NCBI GenBank assembly: GCA_030447385.1
Contig: JAUJOY010000005.1
Location: 68,319-132,318, forward strand
DNA length: 64,000 nucleotides
From: Mycobacteriales bacterium
Lineage (GTDB): Bacteria; Actinomycetota; Actinomycetes; Mycobacteriales; SCTD01
Reading direction: 5' to 3'
Part shown: positions 24,269 through 37,817 of the stretch, in pieces
How positions within the stretch are numbered: the stretch's first letter is position 1
Layout: each line of letters starts with the position of its first letter
Notes under the pieces: generated by a model
Seen by the model: the letters and a program-made list of their open reading frames with translations, nothing else
Database searches by the model: none
What the model was told of the DNA's origin: nothing
Program-made: the position numbers and the translations under genes

Positions 24269-25093
24269 GTGCCAGAGGGCCACACGATCCACCGGCTGGC
24301 GCGCCAGCACACCCCGCTGCTGGTGGGCGGCGTCGTCTCGGCCAGCAGCCCGCAGGGCCGCTTCGCCGAGGGTGCGCAGGTGCTGCACGGGCGGACCGTC
24401 GTGGGCATCGAGCCGTACGGCAAGCACCTGTTCTACGGCTTCACGGGCGAGGTGCTGCTGCACGTGCACCTCGGGCTGTACGGCGGATGGACCGTCGGCA
24501 GCGGCCCCCCACCGCAGCCGCGCGGAGCACTGCGGCTGCGGCTGGTGGCGGGGGAGCACTGGCTCGACCTGCGCGGGCCGACGGCCTGCGAGCTCTACAC
24601 CACGGCCGACCGCGACGCCGTCGTCGCCCGGCTGGGCCCCGACCCGCTGCGCCGCGACGCCGACCCCGCGCGGGCCTGGGCCCGGATCCGCGCCAGCCGC
24701 ACCGCCGTCGGGAGCCTGCTCATGGACCAGTCGGTGCTGTCCGGCGTCGGCAACGTCTACCGGGCCGAGGTCCTCTACCGGGCGGGGCTCTCACCGTTCC
24801 GGGCCGGCCGGGAGGTGCCGGAGCGGCTCTGGGAGGAGCTGTGGGCCGACCTTCGGATGCTGATGCGGGCGGGGGTGCGGGCCGGGCACATCGTCACGAC
24901 CGCACGGGAGGACCGGTCCCGGCGCTCTGGTCCGCCGCGTCTGGAGGACCGCTTCTACGTCTACCGCCGCACCGGGCTGCCGTGCCGGCGGTGCGGCGCT
25001 GAGGTGCGCACCGAGGTCATGGCGACCCGCAACCTCTACTGGTGCCCGGGCTGCCAGCCGTCCTCCCGGCCCAGGGCAGGATCCAGCGCGTAA
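24269..25093 (+). CDS. nei: Fpg/Nei family DNA glycosylase
   Basis: A 274-residue base-excision repair glycosylase/AP lyase. The N-terminus PEGHTIHRLARQHT provides the catalytic Pro2 and Glu3 after removal of the initiator. The conserved Lys region GKHLFYGF, the helix-two-turn-helix SVLSGVGNVYRAEVLYRAG and a C-terminal four-Cys zinc finger (CRRCGAEV...WCPGC) complete the fold. The PEGH start is typical of the actinobacterial Nei1/endonuclease VIII-like group. rpiB-nei adjacency is conserved in mycobacteria (Rv2465c-Rv2464c). An ACAGGAG site precedes the GTG. Confidence 0.93.
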   Translation: MPEGHTIHRLARQHTPLLVGGVVSASSPQGRFAEGAQVLHGRTVVGIEPYGKHLFYGFTGEVLLHVHLGLYGGWTVGSGPPPQPRGALRLRLVAGEHWLDLRGPTACELYTTADRDAVVARLGPDPLRRDADPARAWARIRASRTAVGSLLMDQSVLSGVGNVYRAEVLYRAGLSPFRAGREVPERLWEELWADLRMLMRAGVRAGHIVTTAREDRSRRSGPPRLEDRFYVYRRTGLPCRRCGAEVRTEVMATRNLYWCPGCQPSSRPRAGSSA

Positions 25094-25105
25094 CCTGCGT
25101 TCATC

Positions 25106-26230
25106 ATGATCTCGGCGATCCCCTCGCGGTGGTTCGCGTTGCCGCGGGGTCTGCGACCGGTCGCGCTGGCGCTGCCGAGTGCGGTCACCCGCCTGCGCCG
25201 CAACCCGCCTCAGGAGTCCGCGGCCCTCGTCGGGCTCGTCCTGCTCGCGGTCGGCGGGATTCTCCTCGGCCGGGTCGCTGGCCCGGAGTGGGCGCCGCCG
25301 GGGATCGAGGTCCTCCCGCTCCTCGGCGGAGGCCTGCTGCTGCGGCGGGCGGCGATGCGCCGGCTCATCGCGGTGGTGGCGCTGTGCCTCGCGTACGCGG
25401 TCATGGACCTCGGCATGGACGTCGTCCGGCCGGGCGCCCTGCTCGTCGTGCTCGTCACGGCGGCCGTCTCCTACGAGTTCGCCCGCTCCCGGGAGGAGAC
25501 CGGGCTTCCCGGCTCGTCCGGCGACGCGCTGGTGATGGGGCTTCGGGACCGGCTGGCGCGCCAGGGCGCACTGCCGAGGCTGCCCGCCGGGTGGCGGGCG
25601 GAGGCGGTGCTGCGCCCCGCCGGTGACGGGCCGTTCGCCGGCGACTTCGTGGTGAGCGCCCTGACCGGATCGGGTCGTCGGCTCGAGCTGAGCCTCGTCG
25701 ACGTCTCCGGCAAGGGCGTGACCGCCGGAACCCGCGCGCTCCTGCTCTCCGGCGCTCTGGGCGGGCTGCTCGGCTCGCTCCGCCCGCAGGACTACCTCCC
25801 CGCCGCCAACCGCTACCTCGACCGCCAGGAGTGGGAGGAGGGCTTCGCCACGGCCGTCCACCTAGTGCTCGACCTCGACAGCGGCGCGTTCTCGGTGGAG
25901 TCGGCCGGACATCCGCCGGTCGCGCACTTCGACGCGAGCACAGGGCGGTGGCGCCTGCTCAGCTGCGAGGGCATGGCGCTCGGGATCGTGCCGGAGGTGT
26001 CCTACGTCCCCGAGACCGGCCGGCTGGACCGGGGCGACGCGCTCCTGCTCTACACCGACGGCCTCATCGAGCTCCCCGGCCGCGACCTGTCCGTCGGCAT
26101 CGACAAGCTGCTCGGCGAGGCCGAGCGGCTCGTGCCGCTCGGCTTCGTGGGGGGCGGCGAGCGGCTCGTGTCCCGGGTGGCGGAGGGCAGCAGCGACGAC
26201 CGCGGCCTCGTGCTCCTCTGGCGCAGCTGA
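25106..26230 (+). CDS. Membrane-bound SpoIIE/RsbU-type PP2C phosphatase
   Basis: A 374-residue protein. The N-terminal third has four probable helices (ALVGLVLLAVGGILLG, VLPLLGGGLLL, RLIAVVALCLAYAVMDLGM, ALLVVLVTAAVSYEFA). The C-terminal PP2C domain from about residue 165 shows AGDFVVSAL, LVDVSGKGVTAGT, SAGHPPVAHF, LYTDGLIELPGRD and the final SSDDRGLVLL. These Asp/Gly motifs bind the two Mn ions. Such proteins dephosphorylate anti-anti-sigma factors in partner-switching pathways. It begins 13 bases after nei and ends just before the convergent aat gene; no sensor or STAS gene is adjacent. Confidence 0.9.
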   Translation: MISAIPSRWFALPRGLRPVALALPSAVTRLRRNPPQESAALVGLVLLAVGGILLGRVAGPEWAPPGIEVLPLLGGGLLLRRAAMRRLIAVVALCLAYAVMDLGMDVVRPGALLVVLVTAAVSYEFARSREETGLPGSSGDALVMGLRDRLARQGALPRLPAGWRAEAVLRPAGDGPFAGDFVVSALTGSGRRLELSLVDVSGKGVTAGTRALLLSGALGGLLGSLRPQDYLPAANRYLDRQEWEEGFATAVHLVLDLDSGAFSVESAGHPPVAHFDASTGRWRLLSCEGMALGIVPEVSYVPETGRLDRGDALLLYTDGLIELPGRDLSVGIDKLLGEAERLVPLGFVGGGERLVSRVAEGSSDDRGLVLLWRS

Positions 26231-26236
26231 GCCGGC

Positions 26237-27061
26237 TCAGACCCGCAGCGGCGCCAGCCTGGCGACCGGCAGGCGCTGCGTCTGGAGCGTGGCCGGCCGG
26301 TCCCGCAGAGTCGCGAGGACGCTGAGGTAGTCCACCCGATGCATCAGCACCTGCCCCATGCTCGCCAGGTGGGACGTCTCCTCCTGGACGTCGATCAGCC
26401 GCCCACCGCCGGCCAGCAGGCGCGCACCCAGCTCGACCAGGGCCACCTTGGAGGCGTCCCGCACGCGGTGGAACATCGACTCCCCACAGAAGACCTGCCC
26501 GACGAGCACGCCGTACAGCCCTCCGACGAGGGCCTGTCCTGCCCAGACCTCGACGCTGTGCGCCCCACCGGCGCGGTGCAGCTCGCCGTAGGCCTGCTGC
26601 ATCCGCGGGGTGATCCAGGTCCCCTCGGCCCGGTCCGCGCAGCCGGCGACGACGTGGTCGAAGGCCGTGTCGACCGTGGCGGTCCAGCCGCACGAGCGCA
26701 GCCGCGCCCGCAGCGAGCGGCGCACCACCACGCCGTCGGGCAGCAGGACCGCCCGAGGCTCGGGCGAGCACCAGGGCACCAGGCCGTCGTTGCCGGGCAG
26801 CAGCGGCACGTCACCGCGGCGCACGAGCCGCCGCGCGGAGCGCTCGAGCTTCTTCGCGTCCTCCCCGGTGGAGGGCCACGGGAAGCACCCCGCGCGGTAG
26901 GCCGAAGCGAGGGTCGGCGCGTCGAGCGTCCCCCCGAGCGCCACCAGGCCGCGCCGGGCGTGGGCGATCTCCACGCTCGCGAACGGATCGTCGCAGGCCA
27001 CGGACCCACGGTAGGGGCGCGCACGATCTCCGGGACGCCGCACGGAGGCGTGCAGCCGCAT
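26237..27061 (-). CDS. aat: Leucyl/phenylalanyl-tRNA--protein transferase
   Basis: A 274-residue GNAT-fold enzyme that adds Leu or Phe to proteins with N-terminal Arg or Lys, creating ClpS/ClpAP degrons. The motifs GLVALGGTLDAPTLASAYRAGCFPWP, WCSPEPRAVLLP, GTWITPRMQQAY and VGQVFCGESMFHRVRDASKVAL are all conserved. The first 20 residues before CDDPFASVE are atypical, so the start may be GTG 27001. It is convergent with the SpoIIE-type phosphatase and divergent from the poly-HAMP kinase. Confidence 0.93.
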   Translation of the reverse strand: MRLHASVRRPGDRARPYRGSVACDDPFASVEIAHARRGLVALGGTLDAPTLASAYRAGCFPWPSTGEDAKKLERSARRLVRRGDVPLLPGNDGLVPWCSPEPRAVLLPDGVVVRRSLRARLRSCGWTATVDTAFDHVVAGCADRAEGTWITPRMQQAYGELHRAGGAHSVEVWAGQALVGGLYGVLVGQVFCGESMFHRVRDASKVALVELGARLLAGGGRLIDVQEETSHLASMGQVLMHRVDYLSVLATLRDRPATLQTQRLPVARLAPLRV

Positions 27062-27113
27062 CTAGGCTTCACCTGACCCCCCGATCGCGATCCCGGACGG
27101 AGGAGGAGCGCCC

Positions 27114-32038
<4,925 letters not shown>

Positions 32039-32039
<1 letters not shown>

Positions 32040-32692
32040 TGCCCGCAACCGGTTCCCGGTCCGCCAGGATCCTCATGGTCGACGACCGGCCGGAGAACCT
32101 CCTGGCGCTCGAGGCGATCCTGCAGGGCCTCGGGCACGAGCTGCTCAAGGCCACCTCCGGGGAGGAGGCGCTCAAGCGGCTGCTCGGCGAGGACGTGGCG
32201 GTGATCCTGCTCGACGTGCAGATGCCGGGCATGGACGGGTTCGAGACCGCCGCCCACATCAAGAAGCGGGAGAAGACCCGCGACATCCCGATCCTGTTCC
32301 TGACCGCCATCGACGGCGAGGCCCACCAGGCCTTTCGCGGATACGCCGCCGGCGCCGTCGACTACCTGTCCAAGCCCTTCGACCCGTGGGTGCTCAAGGC
32401 CAAGGTCGGGGTGTTCATCGAGCTGTACGAGCGGCGCAGCGAGCTGGCCGCCCAGGCCGAGGCGCTGCGCCAGCAGCTCGCCCGCTACGACTCGGGTGCG
32501 CTGGGGGAGCTGAGCCAGCAGGTGTGCGACGCGCTCGACCGGGCCCGGGCCGCAGCCGGCTCTCCGCAGGCGGTGCGGCTGCTCGAGGAGGCAGCGGTCG
32601 CCGCCCGCACGCTGCGGCAGGCGCTCCCCTCCGGATCGCCGACGGCCCCCGCGCAGGCCGGCGCACCGTCGCAGCTCCCGGCCCCCCGATGA
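32039..32692 (+). CDS. Single-domain response regulator with C-terminal helical tail
   Basis: 217 residues. The receiver domain starts RILMVDDRPENLLALEAIL, with the phospho-acceptor Asp in VILLDVQMPGMDGFE and the conserved Thr/Lys in FLTAID and YLSKPFDP. The last ~80 residues form a coiled helix (RRSELAAQAEALRQQLARY) and an Ala-rich helix followed by a Pro-rich end; there is no DNA-binding domain. The ATG overlaps the kinase stop codon (TGATG), so it is very probably the cognate regulator or a phospho-relay intermediate. The PP2C phosphatase gene follows by 13 bases. Confidence 0.92.
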
Positions 32693-32705
32693 ATCCGCGC
32701 CGCCG

Positions 32706-34793
32706 ATGACCACGGCGCCGCCGAGGGTGCCCATCCTCACGAGGCTCTCGGCGGAGGACCGCTCCCCGGGGGCTGCCCGCCGGGTCGTGCAGGACGCGCT
32801 CATGCGCAGCGGCCTCGAGGTCGTGCTCGACGACGCGCTGCTGCTCGTGACCGAGCTGGTGACCAACGCCGTGGTGCACGCCGGCACCGAGGTCGAGCTG
32901 CAGGTAGAGGTCGGCGTGGGCAGCGTGCGGATCGAGGTGGTCGACCACGGAGCCGGCGCCCCGCCCCTGCTCACCGCGGCCCCGGCCGCCGACCGCGAGG
33001 GCGGGCGGGGCATCTTCCTGCTCGACAAGCTCGCGCAGGAGTGGGGGACCCGGCACTTCCCCGGCGGCAAGTCCGTGTGGTTCACCCTCGGCGTCAGCGA
33101 GCTGGTCGGGCCGCGCCCCCGCCCGCTGCGGGCCCCGGCGCGGGGCTCGGTCCCCAGCCCGCCGGTGGTGTCGTGGCTGCTGGGCCTGCCCGCCGACCTC
33201 GAGGAGCGCCTCAGCCCGGCCGAGCTGCTCGGGGAGCTGCTGCACCGCCTGTGCGGGGCGATGAACCTGGCCGACGGGTGGCTGTTCGCCGAGACGGTGC
33301 TCGACTCCGAGCAGTGGGCGGCCCTCGTCGCGCACGACCCGACGGCCTCGCCGCCGGCGGGCGAGGCCGTGCGCCGGATGGCCCGCGAGGGCACCGACCA
33401 GGTGCTGGTCGACGGGCGGGGGCTGCTGGTGCTGCCGCTGCGCCGGCGCACCGGCGTGTTCGGCGCCCTCGTCATCGAGAACGCCGACCACATCGACGAG
33501 ACCGGGATCGCGCTGGCCCGGCTGGTGGGTGACCGCATGGGCGTCGTCCTGCGTGACGACCGCTCCCACGCCGCCCAGCTGCGCGACCGCGGTTCGCTGG
33601 CCCTTCTCGCCGAGGCAAGCGAGCTGTTCGCCGGCACGCTCGACGTGACGCTCGCGGTGACCCTCGCGGCCCAGCTCGTGGTGCCGCGCTTCGCCACCTG
33701 GGCCGGCGTCTACACCGCCGAGGAGCACGGCGTGCACCTGGCCGCGGTCGCGCACCAGGACGAGGACGGGCTGGTGCACCTGCGGGCGGGGCTGGAGGGC
33801 CCCGGCGCGCAGCTGCTCGCTGAGCAGCTGGTGCGCGAGCTCGGGGAGCAGCCGTCACTGCTTGGTGCCTCCGAGGTGCCGACCGAGCTGTCCGGGCACG
33901 TCGGCGAGGTGCTGGCCGTGCCGCTGGTCGCGCGCCGCCGGCTGCTCGGCGTCCTGCTGGTCGGCCGGCGCGCCGGGACCGCCTACGCCCGCGACGACAG
34001 CGGGCTGCTGCTCGACCTGGCCCGGCGGGCGGCGCTCGCTGTCGACAACGCCCGGCTGTACGAGGAGCGCGCCGCGGTCGCGAAGGCGCTGCAGACCTCG
34101 CTGCTCCCGCCCGCGCTGCCGACGGTGCCGTATGTGCAGTTCGGGGCCCGCTACGCCGCCGCCGGTGAGGGCAACGAGGTCGGTGGCGACTTCTACGACG
34201 TGTTCGGTCTGCTGGACGGCCAGTGGTCGGTGGCCATCGGCGATGTCTGCGGCAAGGGTCCTGAGGCGGCGGCCATCACCGGCCTCGCCCGCAACGTCAT
34301 GCGCCTGCTGGGCCGGGAGGGCCGCCAGCCGCAGGCGGTGCTCCGGCGTCTCAACTCCGCGATCCTCGAGCTCGGCGAGCGCGGCCGGTTCTGCACCGCC
34401 AGCCTCGCGACCGTGTCCCCGGTCAGCGGTGGCCTCCAGGTCCGGCTCTCCTGTGCAGGGCACCCGCAGCCCGTGCTGGTTCAGGCCGACGGCACGGTGT
34501 CGTTCGTCGGCACGAGCGGCAGCCTGCTCGGCGTGATGAGGGACATCGACGTCGCGGTCGACGAGCTGTTCCTGCGCCCGGGCGACGCGCTGGTCTTCTA
34601 CACCGACGGCGTCACCGAGCGGCGCAGCGGGAACCGCATGTTCGGCGAGGACAGCCTGCTGGCCTGCTGCGCGGCGGCCGCGGGGCAGTCGGCCGACGAG
34701 TTCGCCGGCCACCTCGAAGCCGTGGTGCGCGACTTCGGCCGTGAGGCCTCCCGCGACGACCTCGCGGTGCTCGTCGTGCGCGCCACCGGCTGA
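32706..34793 (+). CDS. RsbW-like ATPase / GAF / SpoIIE PP2C phosphatase
   Basis: A 695-residue soluble multidomain protein. Residues 1-135 are an HATPase_c_2 anti-sigma-like domain (LLLVTELVTNAVVHAG, N-box; VVDHGAGAPP; GGRGIFLLDKLA). Two GAF-type regions follow (~165-290 and ~300-455, the second ending LLLDLARRAALAVDNARLYEER). The PP2C domain (~470-690) has VGGDFYDVFGL, AIGDVCGKGPEAAA, SCAGHPQPVLV, FYTDGVTERR and SRDDLAVLVV. The combination of kinase-type and phosphatase-type domains in one chain is characteristic of actinobacterial partner-switch regulators of sigma factors. Gene order implies it acts downstream of the poly-HAMP kinase. Confidence 0.92.
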   Translation: MTTAPPRVPILTRLSAEDRSPGAARRVVQDALMRSGLEVVLDDALLLVTELVTNAVVHAGTEVELQVEVGVGSVRIEVVDHGAGAPPLLTAAPAADREGGRGIFLLDKLAQEWGTRHFPGGKSVWFTLGVSELVGPRPRPLRAPARGSVPSPPVVSWLLGLPADLEERLSPAELLGELLHRLCGAMNLADGWLFAETVLDSEQWAALVAHDPTASPPAGEAVRRMAREGTDQVLVDGRGLLVLPLRRRTGVFGALVIENADHIDETGIALARLVGDRMGVVLRDDRSHAAQLRDRGSLALLAEASELFAGTLDVTLAVTLAAQLVVPRFATWAGVYTAEEHGVHLAAVAHQDEDGLVHLRAGLEGPGAQLLAEQLVRELGEQPSLLGASEVPTELSGHVGEVLAVPLVARRRLLGVLLVGRRAGTAYARDDSGLLLDLARRAALAVDNARLYEERAAVAKALQTSLLPPALPTVPYVQFGARYAAAGEGNEVGGDFYDVFGLLDGQWSVAIGDVCGKGPEAAAITGLARNVMRLLGREGRQPQAVLRRLNSAILELGERGRFCTASLATVSPVSGGLQVRLSCAGHPQPVLVQADGTVSFVGTSGSLLGVMRDIDVAVDELFLRPGDALVFYTDGVTERRSGNRMFGEDSLLACCAAAAGQSADEFAGHLEAVVRDFGREASRDDLAVLVVRATG

Positions 34794-34801
34794 GGGTTCA
34801 C

Positions 34802-34832
34802 CCGCGGCGAGGGGCCCTGCCGGTCGCCGCGG
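34802..34832. terminator. Bidirectional terminator hairpin
   Basis: A perfect 9-bp inverted repeat (ccgcggcga at 34802-34810, tcgccgcgg at 34824-34832) with a 13-base loop lies in the 51-base gap between the converging phosphatase and phosphoribulokinase genes. Confidence 0.65.
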
Positions 34833-34844
34833 CTCGGAGCGCTC

Positions 34845-35777
34845 TCAGCCGGCCGTCAGCATGTGGCGCAGCAGCAGCAGCTGGGTGATCGCGAGGGGCT
34901 CGCTGCGCTGGCCGTCGCCGGCGTCCCCGAGGTCCTCGGGAAGCGGCATGTCCAGGTCGAGCTCCTCCCAGATCGCCTCCTCCAGCGGGCGCACGTCCTC
35001 GCGCGGGACGTAGCCGTGCACGTGCAGGGCGTCGACCGGGCGGCCGTCGTCGTCGCGGAGCATCTTGAGGTGCATCGCGTGACTGCGGCTGTTCGTCAGC
35101 ACCTCGGACAGGTCCGGGTGGCGGATCGTGGGACGCAGCAGCAGCTCGGCCGACAGCGGCTCGTCCGGGTCGTCCCTGCCGGGGATCGGCGCGAAGCGCA
35201 CGACGATGTCGGCGAACTGCTTCTGCGACTGGATGTGCTCCTCGGACTCGGGCGCGCGCCGCTCCAGCTCCTTGCGGACGGTCTCCTCGTCGTAGCCGCG
35301 CTTGCTGGTGTCGCGCGCGAGCTTCCAGGCGACCCGGATGTCCTCCGGCGGGTCGAGGTAGACCGCGACGTCGAAGCAGGCCCGCAGCAGCTTGCTCTGC
35401 AGCGGCAGCAGCCCCTCGATGATCACGTACTCGCGCGGCTCGACGAGCTCCGGACGCACGAGCTCACCACTGCTGTGGTCGTAGACCGGCTTGAGGATCG
35501 GCTGACCCGTGGCCAGCAGCTGCAGGTGCTGGGCCATGATGTCCATGTAGTTGCAGTCCGGGTGCAGGGGCGTGAACGGCTTGTCCTTGCGCTCCGTGCG
35601 GTCGTAGCGGTGGTAGTCGTCCACGCAGACCGCGGTCACCCGGTCCTCGCCGAGTGCCTTGACCAGGCCCTTCGTCAGGGTGGTCTTGCCCGCGGCGCTG
35701 TCGCCGGCGATGGCCAGCATGACCGGACGCGTGTTGGGCATCCCCGCACGTTGCAGCTTGAGTTCCTTGTCGGGCAT
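34845..35777 (-). CDS. prk: Phosphoribulokinase
   Basis: A 310-residue enzyme that phosphorylates ribulose-5-P to RuBP, the committed step that supplies RuBisCO. The Walker A GDSAAGKT is at residues 25-32, followed by VCVDDYHRYDRTERKDKPFTPL and the catalytic/substrate region PILKPVYDHSSGEL. VIIEGLLPLQSKLLR holds the Walker B-like site. The sequence resembles the plant/cyanobacterial-type (class II) PRK more than the short proteobacterial CbbP. The start was set at ATG 35777; ATG 35741 would remove 12 residues. It converges with the signalling operon and diverges from the LuxR-type regulator, with a small cccccacgcaggggg palindrome at 35858-35872 in the shared 126-base promoter gap. Confidence 0.93.
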   Translation of the reverse strand: MPDKELKLQRAGMPNTRPVMLAIAGDSAAGKTTLTKGLVKALGEDRVTAVCVDDYHRYDRTERKDKPFTPLHPDCNYMDIMAQHLQLLATGQPILKPVYDHSSGELVRPELVEPREYVIIEGLLPLQSKLLRACFDVAVYLDPPEDIRVAWKLARDTSKRGYDEETVRKELERRAPESEEHIQSQKQFADIVVRFAPIPGRDDPDEPLSAELLLRPTIRHPDLSEVLTNSRSHAMHLKMLRDDDGRPVDALHVHGYVPREDVRPLEEAIWEELDLDMPLPEDLGDAGDGQRSEPLAITQLLLLRHMLTAG

Positions 35778-35903
35778 CGCAGACTCCCTGGCTCTTCGCG
35801 GGTCGCACCGGACGGGCGAGAGTCGCACGGTAGAGCTCGCCGGACCGGTCGAACGTCCCCCACGCAGGGGGTAGAGCGGGTGAGGTGGCCGTACAGTCGG
35901 CCG

Positions 35904-36563
35904 GTGAGCGTGCGCCCGGTGCGAGTGCTCCTGGTGGATGACCACGAAGTCGTGCGCCAGGGCCTGACGGCGATGCTCGCGCGCTATGCACAGCGGATCC
36001 GCATCGTCGGGGAGGCGGACAGCGCCGAGCAGGCCGAGCGCTTGGCCCTCAACCTGCAGCCCGACGTCGTGCTGTGCGACGTGCGGCTCGGCGGAGCGAG
36101 CGGGCTCGACGTGTGCGAGCGCCTCGCCACGCGGCTGCCCTCCGCCCGGGTGGTGATGCTGAGCGTGCACGACGAGCCGCAGTACCTCTACCAGGCCCTG
36201 CGGGCGGGCGCCGCCGGCTATCTGCTCAAGCGCGTACGCGGCGAGGAGCTCGCGAGCCAGATCGAGCGGGCAGCCGCGGGCGAGACGGTCATCGACGCGA
36301 CCCTTGCCGGTCGGGTCGCTCTGCACGCGGCGCGCCTGGACAGCGGCGAGTTCTGGCCCGGCGCCGCGATGGGCCTGACCCAGCGCGAGAGCGAGGTGCT
36401 CGAGCTCATCGTGGCCGGCCTGTCCAACCGCGCGGTCGCGAGCAAGCTGCTGCTGGGGGAGGAGACGGTCAAGACCCACCTGCGCGGGCTCTACCGCAAG
36501 CTCGACGTCAACGACCGGGCAGGCGCCGTGACCGTGGCGCTTCGGGAAGGGCTCTTCCGGTAA
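35904..36563 (+). CDS. LuxR/NarL-type response regulator
   Basis: A 219-residue two-domain regulator. The receiver domain reads RVLLVDDHEVVRQGLTAML; the phospho-acceptor Asp is in VVLCDVRLGGASG and the conserved Lys in GYLLKRVRG. The C-terminal LuxR helix-turn-helix is LTQRESEVLELIVAGLSNRAVASKLLLGEETVKTHLRGLYRKLDV. The GTG at 35904 gives a short leader; GTG 35910 is also possible. The histidine kinase gene follows. Its position between prk and the aldolase/cbb genes suggests it regulates the CO2-fixation genes, which is inference from location only. Confidence 0.92.
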   Translation: MSVRPVRVLLVDDHEVVRQGLTAMLARYAQRIRIVGEADSAEQAERLALNLQPDVVLCDVRLGGASGLDVCERLATRLPSARVVMLSVHDEPQYLYQALRAGAAGYLLKRVRGEELASQIERAAAGETVIDATLAGRVALHAARLDSGEFWPGAAMGLTQRESEVLELIVAGLSNRAVASKLLLGEETVKTHLRGLYRKLDVNDRAGAVTVALREGLFR

Positions 36564-36616
36564 GTCCGGTTGCCATGAGCAGCTCGCGTCCGGCGGTGTC
36601 CAGTGAGGAGGTTCTC

Positions 36617-37786
36617 GTGACCCGGTCGAGGCCCGACGGTCCGCCGGACGTCCTGGCGAGGGAGGACCTGCTCCAGCACGTTCTCGACCTCACCGTCGAG
36701 ATCGGCGACGTGCGGGCGCTGGCCGGGGCGGTGGCCGAGCTGGTGCGGCGCACCACCGGCGTGGACGTCGCGTTCGTGTTCGTCCTCGACGACGACGACC
36801 GCCAGCTGACCTTGACCGGGGCCACCAGCCCGTTCGAGTCCGCCGTCGGAACCGTCCACCTGCCCCTCGGGGAGGGCGTGAGCGGGTGGGTGGCCAGCCG
36901 CGGCACCCCGGTGGTGCTCGCCGACAAGCTGGACGACGCCCGCTGGCGCCGCTTCCCGCAGCTGCGCGGCGAGGACTTCACCTCGATGGCATCGGTCCCC
37001 ATGGACACCTCCAGCGGTGAGGTCGTCGGCGTGCTCAACGTCCACACGGTGCAGCGGCGGGAGTGGGACGACGGGGACGTCGCGCTGCTGCACTCCACCG
37101 CACGGATGGTGGCCGGTGCGGTGCAGACCGCTCGGCTGCTGCGGCACCTGGACCTGCGCCGCCTCGAGCAGCAGGCGCTGTGCTCGCGCCTGGTCGACGT
37201 GCAGGAGCAGGAGCGGGCGCGGCTCGCCGGCGAGCTCCACGACGGCGTGGCGCAGCGCATCGCGGCGCTGTCGTTCCACCTGTCCGCCGCGCAGGAGGCG
37301 CTGCCCGATGTGGCCGCGGTGAGCGCCCAGCTGCGCCGGGCCGCGGAGCTGGTGGACCTGACCGCAGCGGAGACCCGCTCGGCCGTACGCGCCCTGCGCC
37401 CGCCGCTGCTCGACGACCTCGGCCTCGCCGCGAGCCTGCACGCCCTCGCCCGCGACGTCGTCGGCGTCGAGGTCGACGTCAACGTGGTGCCCGTGCCGCT
37501 GACACCGGTGCAGGAGACGGCGCTCTACCGCATCACGCAGGAGGCGCTGCACAACGTCGTCAAGCACGCCGGGGCGAGAAGTGTGCGGGTGCGGCTGCGC
37601 CGGGACGGGCGCTCGGCGGTCCTCGAGGTCAAGGACGACGGATGCGGGGTCCTGCCGGAGTCCTCGGATCCGGGCGGGCACGGGCTCACGAGCATGCGCG
37701 ACCGGGCTCGGCTGCTCGGCGCCACTCTCGACGTCGCCGGCCGGCCGGGACAGGGCACCACCGTGCGGGTGTCCGTACCGCTCTGA
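36617..37786 (+). CDS. GAF-domain histidine kinase (HisKA_3 type)
   Basis: About 389 residues, soluble. A GAF domain (~30-175; LPLGEGVSGWVASRGTPVVL) is followed by the NarX/DegS-type dimerisation motif QEQERARLAGELHDGVAQRIAAL with the phospho-acceptor His. The HATPase ends with ITQEALHNVVKHAGA and GHGLTSMRDRARLLGATL. GTG 36617 was preferred since a GAGGAGG site lies five bases upstream; an in-frame ATG at 36575 lacks one. It forms a two-component pair with the upstream LuxR-type regulator (54-base gap). The GAF ligand is not predictable; there is no obvious haem-binding signature. Confidence 0.9.
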   Translation: MTRSRPDGPPDVLAREDLLQHVLDLTVEIGDVRALAGAVAELVRRTTGVDVAFVFVLDDDDRQLTLTGATSPFESAVGTVHLPLGEGVSGWVASRGTPVVLADKLDDARWRRFPQLRGEDFTSMASVPMDTSSGEVVGVLNVHTVQRREWDDGDVALLHSTARMVAGAVQTARLLRHLDLRRLEQQALCSRLVDVQEQERARLAGELHDGVAQRIAALSFHLSAAQEALPDVAAVSAQLRRAAELVDLTAAETRSAVRALRPPLLDDLGLAASLHALARDVVGVEVDVNVVPVPLTPVQETALYRITQEALHNVVKHAGARSVRVRLRRDGRSAVLEVKDDGCGVLPESSDPGGHGLTSMRDRARLLGATLDVAGRPGQGTTVRVSVPL

Positions 37787-37817
37787 GTCCCCGCGCCGCG
37801 AGCCCGGTGCTGGGGGA

